From the NCBI RefSeq assembly GCF_000724085.1, contig NZ_CCDL010000002.1, forward strand, positions 186,001 to 250,000: a stretch of 64,000 nucleotides of DNA, read 5' to 3'. The position numbers and the translations under genes were made by a program. Positions 57,116-64,000 of this stretch are shown one piece after another; position 1 is the stretch's first letter; each line of letters starts with the position of its first letter. The DNA comes from Oceanobacillus manasiensis (lineage in GTDB: Bacteria; Bacillota; Bacilli; Bacillales; Amphibacillaceae). The notes beneath the pieces were generated by a model. That model saw only the letters and a program-made list of their open reading frames with translations, ran no database searches and had not been told where the DNA came from.

Positions 57116-58219
57116 ATGGAAGAATTATATTGTCAGGGCTGTGGTGTCCTTATTCAAACAATAGACCCGCAAGCCCCTGGATACACACCAACTTCATCAT
57201 TGGAAAAGGAGAATATCCTTTGTAAACGTTGTTTCCGCTTGAAACATTACAATGAGATTCAAGATGTTGCAATAACAGATGATGATTTCTTGAAAATGGT
57301 AAGTTCAATAAGAAATGCAAATGGCCTAGTTGTACATGTTATCGATATTTTTGATGTGCATGGTAGTCTAATTAAAAGTCTTCCAAGAATTGTTGGAAAT
57401 AATCCAATTGTTTTAGTTGGTAATAAGGTAGATCTATTGCCTAAATCGACGAACAAGAGGAAACTCGAGCATTGGTTACGCGCTTCAGCTAAAGAAGCTG
57501 GTATAAATGTAAAGGAAGTTTGTCTCATTTCTTCGACAAAGGGCTATGGAATGAAGGAATTAGCAGAAGTTATTGAGGAACAGCGAGAACAACGGGATGT
57601 GTATATAGTAGGTACTACGAATGTTGGTAAGTCCACATTTATAAATCGCTTGATTAAACAATCTACAGGATATAGTGAAGTAATTACGACCTCTTATTTC
57701 CCTGGTACAACGCTAGGATTTATTGAGATCCCACTTGATGATCATACATCGCTGATTGACACTCCGGGTATAGTGAACAGACAGCAAATTGCACATTATG
57801 TCTCTGATCAAGACCTAAAGCTTATTACACCGAATAAAGAAATTAAGCCAAGAGTATATCAATTAAACAGTGGTCAAACTCTTTATTTTGGCGGTTTAGC
57901 AAGGTTAGACTTTGTTAAAGGTAAACGAACTTCCTTTATATGTTATTTCTCTAATCAGATTCCTATACACCGAACTAAATTAGAAAACGCAGAAGAATTA
58001 TATGAGCAACATATTGGGGACCTCTTATCTCCACCTGATGAAAAGACGTTAGAAGTTTTACCTGAATTAAAAGAGAGTGCATTTAAACTAACAGGCGGAG
58101 ACAAAACGGATGTTGTATTTCCAGGTTTGGGCTGGGTAAGTGTTGTTGCGGATGATATAACAGTAACGGTTCATAGTCCAAAAGAGGTATCTGCCTCTAT
58201 TAGAAAATCTTTATTGTAG
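57116..58219 (+). CDS. yqeH: Ribosome biogenesis GTPase YqeH
   Basis: A 367-residue circularly permuted GTPase needed for 30S subunit assembly. The N-terminal zinc finger has CQGCG and CKRCFRLKHYN (about 5-48). The G domain shows G4 VGNKVDLL near 101, G5 SSTKGYG near 139, G1 GTTNVGKSTFINRL near 165 and G3 DTPGI near 214. ATG at 57116 is preferred over 57101, because GGGAGG lies at 57103-57108. It starts two bases after the yqeG stop. Confidence 0.95.
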   Translation: MEELYCQGCGVLIQTIDPQAPGYTPTSSLEKENILCKRCFRLKHYNEIQDVAITDDDFLKMVSSIRNANGLVVHVIDIFDVHGSLIKSLPRIVGNNPIVLVGNKVDLLPKSTNKRKLEHWLRASAKEAGINVKEVCLISSTKGYGMKELAEVIEEQREQRDVYIVGTTNVGKSTFINRLIKQSTGYSEVITTSYFPGTTLGFIEIPLDDHTSLIDTPGIVNRQQIAHYVSDQDLKLITPNKEIKPRVYQLNSGQTLYFGGLARLDFVKGKRTSFICYFSNQIPIHRTKLENAEELYEQHIGDLLSPPDEKTLEVLPELKESAFKLTGGDKTDVVFPGLGWVSVVADDITVTVHSPKEVSASIRKSLL

Positions 58220-58230
58220 GGGGGTAGCAT

Positions 58231-59073
58231 ATGGACTATCAACTTGGTTTGATTGGTTTCCCAATTGAACATTCTCTTTCGCCATGGATTCACGAGTCAT
58301 TTATGGAGCAAGTAAATGTAAAGGGGAGTTACAGACGTATTGAAATCCAACCTGATACAAATTTCCAAGAGCAGTTTTCCATGTTGAAGGAAAAAAAATT
58401 AGATGGTTTCAACATAACAGTACCTTATAAACAAGAGATTCTCCCGTTTCTAGATAAGATTGACCCTGTAGCAACTGATATAGGTGCTGTTAATACAGTT
58501 AGTGTAGAAAATGGATGTTGGGTAGGATACAACACCGACGGAATTGGATATCTACGTTCGCTTGAAAAAGCCTATCCAAAAATAATGAAGCAAGAAAAAG
58601 CTCGTATCTTATTGCTTGGTGCGGGAGGTGCCTGTAGGGGAATATATCATGCATTTTTAAATGCAGGCTTTAGTCATATTGATATTGCAAACAGGACAAT
58701 AGAAAAAGCGGAAAATATTACAACACTAAAAAATGAAGAAACAGTAACTAAAGTAATGACGTTGGAAGAAGCGGAAAGTCTTATTGACCGCTATGATCTT
58801 ATTATTCAAACATCGTCAGTAGGTATGAAGCCTGAGACCGATAGATCAATAATTCAACTGAAAAAAATAAAAAAGGGTGCAATCGTAAGTGATATTGTCT
58901 ACCAGCCAATTCAAACAGCATTTTTACATCAAGCCAGAAATCTTGGTGCATTAATCCATAACGGACACACAATGTTATTGTACCAAGCCCAGTATGCATT
59001 TGAGATATGGACAGGCAAACGTGTACCAATAGGTGATATGGAAAGTAAATTAAAATTAATATTGGAGGGGTAA
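58231..59073 (+). CDS. aroE: Shikimate dehydrogenase
   Basis: AroE reduces 3-dehydroshikimate with NADPH in aromatic amino acid synthesis. The 280-residue protein has GFPIEHSLSPWIH near 9, NITVPYKQEILPF near 61 with the catalytic Lys, GAVNTV, NTDGIGY, the nucleotide loop LLGAGGACRGI near 128 and the C-terminal HNGHTMLLYQAQYAFEIWTG. GTAGGGGGGTAG precedes the ATG. It is in the yqeG-comE region cluster. Confidence 0.96.
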   Translation: MDYQLGLIGFPIEHSLSPWIHESFMEQVNVKGSYRRIEIQPDTNFQEQFSMLKEKKLDGFNITVPYKQEILPFLDKIDPVATDIGAVNTVSVENGCWVGYNTDGIGYLRSLEKAYPKIMKQEKARILLLGAGGACRGIYHAFLNAGFSHIDIANRTIEKAENITTLKNEETVTKVMTLEEAESLIDRYDLIIQTSSVGMKPETDRSIIQLKKIKKGAIVSDIVYQPIQTAFLHQARNLGALIHNGHTMLLYQAQYAFEIWTGKRVPIGDMESKLKLILEG

Positions 59074-59077
59074 CATT

Positions 59078-59368
59078 ATGTTAACAGGAAAGCAGAAACG
59101 TTTTCTACGAGCTGAAGCAAACCAGATAAAACCCATTTTCCAAGTCGGAAAAGATGGGGTTAATGATAATATGATAGAACAAATTGGAGATGCACTTGAA
59201 AAAAGGGAATTACTTAAGGTTAGTATCTTACAAAATTGTTCCGAAGATAAACATACTGTCGCTGAAAAATTAGCAGAGGGTACTGGTGCAGAAATAGCGC
59301 AAATAATTGGAAACAATATTGTTTTATATCGTGAGTCTGAAGAGAATAAGCAACTAATACTTCCCTAA
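59078..59368 (+). CDS. yhbY: CRM-domain RNA-binding protein YhbY (YqeI)
   Basis: A 96-residue protein consisting of one CRM domain. MLTGKQKRFLRAEANQIKPI and FQVGKDGVNDNMIEQI are typical; IGNNIVLYR ends the fold. YhbY proteins associate with pre-50S ribosomal particles. It starts four bases after the aroE stop, with GGAGGGG inside aroE. Confidence 0.93.
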   Translation: MLTGKQKRFLRAEANQIKPIFQVGKDGVNDNMIEQIGDALEKRELLKVSILQNCSEDKHTVAEKLAEGTGAEIAQIIGNNIVLYRESEENKQLILP

Positions 59369-59383
59369 AGAGGGGTGTGCACA

Positions 59384-59950
59384 ATGAAAAAGATAGGAAT
59401 TCTTGGGGGAACGTTTGACCCTCCTCATTTAGGTCATCTTTTGATTGCTGAGGAAGTGCGTGAGAAACTTGACTTGGAAGAAGTCTGGTTTATACCTTCT
59501 TTTACTCCGCCACATAAAGAGGATTTGGGTACTACTCCAAATGATCGAATGAATATGGTTAAATATGCAATTAGTAATAATCCTTTTTTTAAACTGAATA
59601 CAATAGAAATAGAAAGGTCAGGAAAGTCCTATACTATTGATACGATAAAGCGTTTGAAGGAACTTCATCCTGATCATGATTTCTATTTTATAATCGGTGC
59701 TGATATGGTGGAATTTTTACCTAATTGGTTTAAAATTGAGGAATTAGTTAACTTAGTGCAATTTGTAGGGGTAAAAAGAGCTGGTTCTAGCTTAGTTACT
59801 GATTGGAATGTACGGTCAATAAAAATTCCTGGAATTGACATTTCTTCAACGGAATTAAGGAAAAGAGTAAAAGAAAAACAGCAGATTACCTATCTGACAA
59901 CAGATTCAGTTCAGGCGTATATTAAGGAGAATCATTTATATGAAAATTAG
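59384..59950 (+). CDS. nadD: Nicotinate-nucleotide adenylyltransferase
   Basis: NadD joins AMP to nicotinate mononucleotide, giving the substrate later used by NadE, whose gene opens this window. The 188-residue protein has GGTFDPPHLGHL (about 6-17) with the TxGH-type nucleotidyl motif, FIPSFTPPHK near 38, and ISSTELRKRV near 155. ATG at 59384 after AGAGGGGTG is preferred to the GTG-led frame at 59375. Its 3' end overlaps yqeK by eleven bases. Confidence 0.95.
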   Translation: MKKIGILGGTFDPPHLGHLLIAEEVREKLDLEEVWFIPSFTPPHKEDLGTTPNDRMNMVKYAISNNPFFKLNTIEIERSGKSYTIDTIKRLKELHPDHDFYFIIGADMVEFLPNWFKIEELVNLVQFVGVKRAGSSLVTDWNVRSIKIPGIDISSTELRKRVKEKQQITYLTTDSVQAYIKENHLYEN

Positions 59951-60515
59951 TAAGGCCATGGAGCTTGTAGAGCCTCAGCTAACGAAGGAAAGGTATGAAC
60001 ATTCGCTTAGGGTAGCCAAAACAGCGCGTTACCTTGCGAAGTTATATGATGGTCCTGAAGAAAAGGCAGAGCTAGCCGGGGTTTTACATGATTATGCTAA
60101 ATACCGCTCTTTGGAAAAGATGGCAGAGGAGATTAAAACATTTAACTTACCGGCAGATTTATTGGACTTCCATTCTGAATTATGGCATGCGCCAATTGGG
60201 GCTATTCTCGTTGAAGAGGAATGTGGTTTGAAAGACGAGGATATTCAGTATGCTATTAGGTACCATACGACTGGGAGAGCTAATATGTCGAAGTTAGAGA
60301 AGATTATTTTCCTTGCAGATTATATTGAACCAGGTAGAAATTTTCCGGGAATAGAAGAAGTTAGGGAAGTAGCCGAAACAAACTTGGAATATGCATGCTG
60401 GCTAGCGGTGCGTAATACAATCAATTATCTTATTAGCAAGAGAGCTAAAGTCTACCCAGATACATTCCATGCTTACAATGATCTAAGTAAACACATAAAT
60501 GGAGGTAATGAATGA
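59940..60515 (+). CDS. yqeK: HD-domain Ap4A hydrolase YqeK
   Basis: A 191-residue HD-superfamily hydrolase. YqeK proteins split diadenosine tetraphosphate symmetrically into two ADP. Metal ligands are in YEHSLRVA near 18-25, GVLHDYAKY near 47 and WHAPIGAIL near 82, with YHTTGRANMSKLEKIIFLADYIEPGR near 107-132 in the usual spacing. The start lies in the nadD 3' end; the stop precedes the rsfS ATG directly. Confidence 0.94.
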   Translation: MKISKAMELVEPQLTKERYEHSLRVAKTARYLAKLYDGPEEKAELAGVLHDYAKYRSLEKMAEEIKTFNLPADLLDFHSELWHAPIGAILVEEECGLKDEDIQYAIRYHTTGRANMSKLEKIIFLADYIEPGRNFPGIEEVREVAETNLEYACWLAVRNTINYLISKRAKVYPDTFHAYNDLSKHINGGNE

Positions 60516-60866
60516 ATGGAAAATAAAGAAATTGTAAAATTGGCTGCAAAAGCTTGTGATGACAAACGTGCAGAAGATATAGCAGCACTAGATATGAATG
60601 AGGTTTCCTTAGTTGCAGACTACTTTTTAATATGTCATGCCAATACAGAAAGGCAAGTTCAGGCGATTGCCCGTGGAATAAAAGAAACAATGGACGAAGC
60701 AGGAGTTTCAGTAAACCGAATTGAAGGTTTGGAACAAGCTAGATGGGTTCTTGTCGATTTAGGTGATGTTGTATGTCATGTTTTCCATAGAGATGAACGC
60801 ATCTATTATAACCTTGAAAGGCTTTGGGGAGACGCAGATCGCCTTGAGTTTGATCACGAGGATTGA
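60516..60866 (+). CDS. rsfS: Ribosome silencing factor RsfS
   Basis: A 116-residue protein that binds ribosomal protein uL14 and blocks joining of subunits in slow growth. AADYFLICHANTERQVQAIA-type residues (about 31-50; here VADYFLICHANTERQVQ) and the end LEQARWVLVDLGDVVCHVFH are diagnostic. GGAGGT at 60501-60506 gives nine-base spacing. It is YqeL in B. subtilis. Confidence 0.95.
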   Translation: MENKEIVKLAAKACDDKRAEDIAALDMNEVSLVADYFLICHANTERQVQAIARGIKETMDEAGVSVNRIEGLEQARWVLVDLGDVVCHVFHRDERIYYNLERLWGDADRLEFDHED

Positions 60867-60869
60867 TAT

Positions 60870-61628
60870 ATGGCGTATAAACAGATGGCCAATGTATACG
60901 ATCGCCTTATGGAGGATGCACCGTATGATAAGTGGCTAGAATTCACAGAATACATCATCAAAAAGTATAACAAATCTGTTCAACACATAGCTGACTTAGG
61001 CTGTGGTACTGGAGAGATTACTAAACGACTTGCGATGAATGGATATCAGGTAACTGGAGTTGATTATTCATCTGACATGCTGACTTTTGCTGAGCAGAAG
61101 TGCAGTAATGAAGGTTTAACAGTACAATGGCTTAACCAGGACTTAAAAGAATTGCAAGGACTTAAGGATTTGGATGCTGCTATTAGTTACTGTGATGTGA
61201 TTAACTATATTACAGAGGAAGAGGATTTGACGGACGTCTTTCAAAGAGTTGCTGATAGCTTAAAGGAAGATGGGTTGTTTATCTTTGACGTTCACTCCGT
61301 CTACCAAGTAGAAAATAATTACGTAAACCAATCCTTTGCTGATGTAATGGAAGATGCCTCTTATATTTGGTTTTGCCACCAGGGAGATGTGCCAGGTGAG
61401 ATGTATCATGAGTTAACTTTTTTCCAGTCTCAAGAACATAATACGTACACTAGATTTGACGAAATGCATCACCAACGGACATATACACCGAATTTTTATA
61501 TAAATTTATTACAACGGACAGGCTTTAAAAATATAAAAGTATACGGGGATTTTCAGGAAAATAACGAGCTCGAACTAGAATATGCTGAAAGAATCTTTTT
61601 TTCGGCTGAAAAAGGGACGGATAATTAA
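60870..61628 (+). CDS. yqeM: SAM-dependent methyltransferase YqeM
   Basis: A 252-residue class I methyltransferase. The SAM loop IADLGCGTGEITKRLA lies near 40-55, followed by VDYSSDML and a AISYCDVINYI post-motif region near 105. The substrate is unknown. It starts three bases after rsfS and ends the ribosome/NAD cluster. The divergent comER gene that follows in B. subtilis is absent. Confidence 0.9.
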   Translation: MAYKQMANVYDRLMEDAPYDKWLEFTEYIIKKYNKSVQHIADLGCGTGEITKRLAMNGYQVTGVDYSSDMLTFAEQKCSNEGLTVQWLNQDLKELQGLKDLDAAISYCDVINYITEEEDLTDVFQRVADSLKEDGLFIFDVHSVYQVENNYVNQSFADVMEDASYIWFCHQGDVPGEMYHELTFFQSQEHNTYTRFDEMHHQRTYTPNFYINLLQRTGFKNIKVYGDFQENNELELEYAERIFFSAEKGTDN

Positions 61629-61650
61629 ATTATCCTCCTCTTTTTTTATT
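61616..61650 (+). terminator. Terminator after yqeM
   Basis: GGATAAT and ATTATCC pair around a TAA loop, overlapping the yqeM stop codon, then CCTCTTTTTTT. Confidence 0.7.
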
Positions 61651-61738
61651 AAAAGGATTAATAAGTTGTGTATCGAATATAGAAGGGAGCATTCATTATA
61701 CTATTTCAAAAAACCTTACAAAAAGGAGGTGGTTTATC

Positions 61739-62332
61739 GTGCTCGATTTAGTTAAAAAGGCAGGGATCTTTATTGTTGCTGCAAGTGTAATGGTGCTGTT
61801 TTTGTTTCTCTCTAAGGATAAATCCTCTAAAGTTGATAACACGCTCCACCAAGTTCACTCCTCCCCAATTGAAAACTCTCCTGAAAATACGGAAGGTGAT
61901 TCGCAAGAACCAGAATCAATATTCATCGATATAAAAGGTGAGGTAAACCAACCTGGGGTTATTGAAGCTGCTCCTGGTGACCGAGTACACGACATGGTTC
62001 AAAAAGCTGGAGGATTTACAGTAGATGCGGATCAAACCCAAGTAAATCTTGCTCAGAAAGTCCATGATGAAATGAGTATTCTTGTCCCTGAAATAGGAGA
62101 GCAGGCTGAAGGTCAGCAGAGTAATGGTTCTAACACAGAGAAAGTAAAGTTAAACTATGCCAGCAAAGAAGAGATCGAGACACTAAGTGGTATTGGACCT
62201 TCTAAAGCGGAAGCTATTATAGCTTATCGTGAAGAAAATGGATACTTTCAATCATATGAAGACTTACTTAATGTTTCGGGTATAGGGGAAAAAACAATAG
62301 AGCAGCTACAAGAGTATATTCAAATACCATAG
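61739..62332 (+). CDS. comEA: Competence DNA receptor ComEA
   Basis: ComEA binds incoming double-stranded DNA outside the cell membrane. The 197-residue protein has an N-terminal anchor (about 8-24), a flexible acidic linker, an SLBB domain (about 58-112; IDIKGEVNQPGVIEA) and two helix-hairpin-helix motifs (about 132-195; LSGIGPSKAEAIIAYR and VSGIGEKTIEQL). The start is GTG at 61739 after AAAGGAGGTGG. comEB and comEC follow. Confidence 0.96.
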   Translation: MLDLVKKAGIFIVAASVMVLFLFLSKDKSSKVDNTLHQVHSSPIENSPENTEGDSQEPESIFIDIKGEVNQPGVIEAAPGDRVHDMVQKAGGFTVDADQTQVNLAQKVHDEMSILVPEIGEQAEGQQSNGSNTEKVKLNYASKEEIETLSGIGPSKAEAIIAYREENGYFQSYEDLLNVSGIGEKTIEQLQEYIQIP

Positions 62333-62405
62333 ATAGTTTATTGAGGTACGAAAATAATTAAAAAAATAACTACTAATAGCTTAAAAGTCAAAGGGGACCT
62401 GAATG

Positions 62406-62981
62406 ATGGAAAGAATTTCTTGGGATCAATATTTTATGGCTCAGAGCCAGCTGCTTGCACTCAGAAGCACGTGTACAAGATTAATGGTAGGCGCTTCAAT
62501 TGTAAGGGATAAACGAATTATCGCAGGTGGTTATAATGGGAGTGTGTCTGGTGGAGTGCACTGTATTGATGAAGGCTGCTATGTAGTTGATGGTCATTGC
62601 GTTCGTACAGTTCATGCCGAAGCAAATGCATTGTTGCAGTGCGCGAAATTTGGGGTACCAACTGAAGATGCAGATATATATGTCACCCATTTTCCATGTC
62701 TTCAATGCTCCAAACAGTTAATTCAGGCAGGTATTAAAACGATCTATTATAAAGAAGATTACCGAAATAATGAATATGCAATTCAGTTATTTAAAGAAGC
62801 TGGTGTCTCCCTGAAGAAGGTTACAGTAGATTATTTAGCTGTTGATCTAAATTATCGTGAAAAACAAGACTATGTTGATGAGCTACTTGATAGGTTGTCG
62901 GAGAGTAAGAACACAAAAGAAGTAGAAAAACTAAAAGAAAGAGCGGATGTATTATTTTCCGCATCTCCAAATAGGAACTAG
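62406..62981 (+). CDS. comEB: ComEB, dCMP deaminase family
   Basis: A 191-residue zinc deaminase that acts on dCMP. HAEANALLQ near 77 holds the zinc His and catalytic Glu, and PCLQCSKQLI near 102 the two zinc cysteines. The beginning MERISWDQYFMAQSQLLALRS fits B. subtilis ComEB. ATG at 62406 and the one at 62403 are both possible after AAGGGG. The deaminase itself is not essential for DNA uptake in B. subtilis. Confidence 0.94.
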   Translation: MERISWDQYFMAQSQLLALRSTCTRLMVGASIVRDKRIIAGGYNGSVSGGVHCIDEGCYVVDGHCVRTVHAEANALLQCAKFGVPTEDADIYVTHFPCLQCSKQLIQAGIKTIYYKEDYRNNEYAIQLFKEAGVSLKKVTVDYLAVDLNYREKQDYVDELLDRLSESKNTKEVEKLKERADVLFSASPNRN

Positions 62982-62984
62982 AAC

Positions 62985-64000
62985 TTGAAGGGAAATTGGC
63001 ACATTGTTGCACTTGCTGTTACGGTAAGTATTATTACTGTCTTGACAGCAAGCTATCTTTTCGCCATTTGTTATATAGCCTGGATAGGTTTTTTGTTTTT
63101 ACAAAGAAGGCTGGGTAAGATGGTTCTACTATTGGCTTCAGCCTTTCTTTGTTTTTTTCTACTTTACATTCCAAAAATACATGATTTGTCACCTGTTTTT
63201 TCTGAAGAGTCGTTTCCTGAACAAACCTTTAATGGTCAAATTATCGGACCAATAGAAGAAAGCTCTTCTAGAATTCAATTCACCCTCAAAGACACCCCCA
63301 GCAATAAAACCTACCTTATTCTCTATTTTAAAAATGACACCACAGAAATCGCAAGATACCCTCACTTACGAACGGGAGCAACTTGTAAATTCCAAGGTAT
63401 ACCAGAACGCCCTGATCCAAGTACTAATCCAGGAGAGTTTGATTTCAGAAACTACTTAGCATCAAAAAAAATAACATATCAAGTATATTTGGAATCATTG
63501 CAAGAGATTACCTGCACTGGTCAAAATTTATTACATCGCTTCTACACCTTACGTAAGAATATAACCACATATTTAGATAAAAGAGTGTCAACAGGTACAA
63601 GTTCGTGGATGAAGGGACTGGTGTTAGGGGACGATTCTGCCATAGAAGAAGAGACAATAGAATTATTTCAAAGATGGAGTTTGTCCCATCTTCTGGCCAT
63701 CTCTGGATTGCATGTTGGTCTATTTGTTGGGTTTCTTTATCTTGTGTTTATTAAATTTAACGTGCTTACAAAAGAAAAAGCGCAATGGCTCATTCTTTTT
63801 ATACTTCCTGGATATGCGGTTGTAGCCGGTGGTGAACCATCGATATGGCGTGCTAGTATGATGGTGGTATGTTTTGTCATTTTAAGAAAGTTAAATAGTA
63901 CATTTAACTACACGGATGTCCTCAGTTTCGTATTTATCTCGTTCGTTATTCTTAACCCTTATTTGGTTTATCAAGTTGGGTTTCAACTCTCTTTCCTTGT
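62985..64000 (+). CDS. comEC: Competence DNA channel protein ComEC (partial, 3' end outside window)
   Basis: The frame is open from TTG at 62985 to the end of the window, about 338 codons. ComEC forms the membrane channel for single-stranded DNA. Two to three N-terminal helices, the DUF4131/OB region (about 75-185; GIPERPDPSTNPGEFDFRNY) and the start of the Competence domain with SHLLAISGLHVGLF, GGEPSIWRASMMV and NPYLVYQVGFQLSF are seen. The TTG start lies four bases after comEB with a weak AGGA; other starts are possible. Confidence 0.92.
   Translation, partial: MKGNWHIVALAVTVSIITVLTASYLFAICYIAWIGFLFLQRRLGKMVLLLASAFLCFFLLYIPKIHDLSPVFSEESFPEQTFNGQIIGPIEESSSRIQFTLKDTPSNKTYLILYFKNDTTEIARYPHLRTGATCKFQGIPERPDPSTNPGEFDFRNYLASKKITYQVYLESLQEITCTGQNLLHRFYTLRKNITTYLDKRVSTGTSSWMKGLVLGDDSAIEEETIELFQRWSLSHLLAISGLHVGLFVGFLYLVFIKFNVLTKEKAQWLILFILPGYAVVAGGEPSIWRASMMVVCFVILRKLNSTFNYTDVLSFVFISFVILNPYLVYQVGFQLSFL

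Overview
The window looks like a chromosomal core segment of a low-GC, endospore-forming member of the Bacillaceae. Gene content and order closely follow the Bacillus subtilis nadE-coxA-yebC-ruvAB-queA-tgt-yajC-spoVB-comN-secDF-recJ-apt-relA-dtd-hisS-aspS-rarA-cymR-mnmA-recD2-alaS-mltG-udk-greA-yrrS-mtnN stretch, then the yqeG-to-comEC stretch. A seven-gene-type Mrp Na+/H+ antiporter locus, an ArsB/NhaD-like carrier and strongly acidic secreted proteins suggest a salt-tolerant or alkali-tolerant genus such as Oceanobacillus or Virgibacillus. That genus guess is inference from gene content only. No rRNA, tRNA, CRISPR array, prophage or intact transposase was seen.

Layout. Positions 1-7400 hold nadE, a spore lipoprotein, yebC, the Holliday-junction genes ruvAB and the queuosine genes queA-tgt with yajC. 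Positions 7500-13450 hold an ion carrier, spoVB, comN and secDF. Positions 13660-19830 hold a LapA-like protein, recJ, apt, relA and dtd. Positions 19870-25060 hold a cell-wall amidase, a small yrzK-like gene, a T-box controlled hisS-aspS operon and a 6S RNA gene. Positions 25250-33680 hold rsfA, rarA, cymR, a cysteine desulfurase with mnmA, a TPR protein and recD2. Positions 33730-42760 hold an AI-2E-type permease, T-box controlled alaS, the ireB/ruvX/DUF1292 trio, mltG, trmR, udk and greA.

Positions 42785-46018 form a variable island between greA and yrrS. It has a TcaA-like protein, a lipoprotein and two apparent gene remnants. Positions 46140-50170 hold yrrS, mtnN, yrhC, an intact sigK and a MurE-like ligase. 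Positions 50272-55600 are an mrp operon that runs A-C-D-E-F-G with no mrpB. Positions 55816-56211 hold sda with DnaA boxes. Positions 56598-64000 hold yqeG, yqeH, aroE, yhbY, nadD, yqeK, rsfS, yqeM and comEA, comEB and partial comEC.

Functional themes are DNA repair and recombination (ruvAB, recJ, recD2, rarA, ruvX), tRNA charging and modification (queA, tgt, mnmA, trmR, hisS, aspS, alaS, dtd), ribosome assembly (yqeH, yhbY, rsfS), sporulation (coxA-like gene, spoVB, rsfA, sda, sigK), DNA uptake (comN, comEA-EC) and ion homeostasis (mrp, ArsB/NhaD-like carrier). Most transcription is rightward; the leftward blocks are the TIGR04086-like gene, spoVB, the amidase, rarA/rsfA, the TcaA-like gene, sigK/murE-like, mrp and sda.

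The observations most worth a second look are the missing mrpB, the MurE-like ligase with an altered DNPR motif beside sigK, the overlapping Asp/His codons in the hisS-aspS T-box, a Fur-like palindrome before greA, two pseudogene stubs and a structured 0.2-kb repeat at 40.4 kb.
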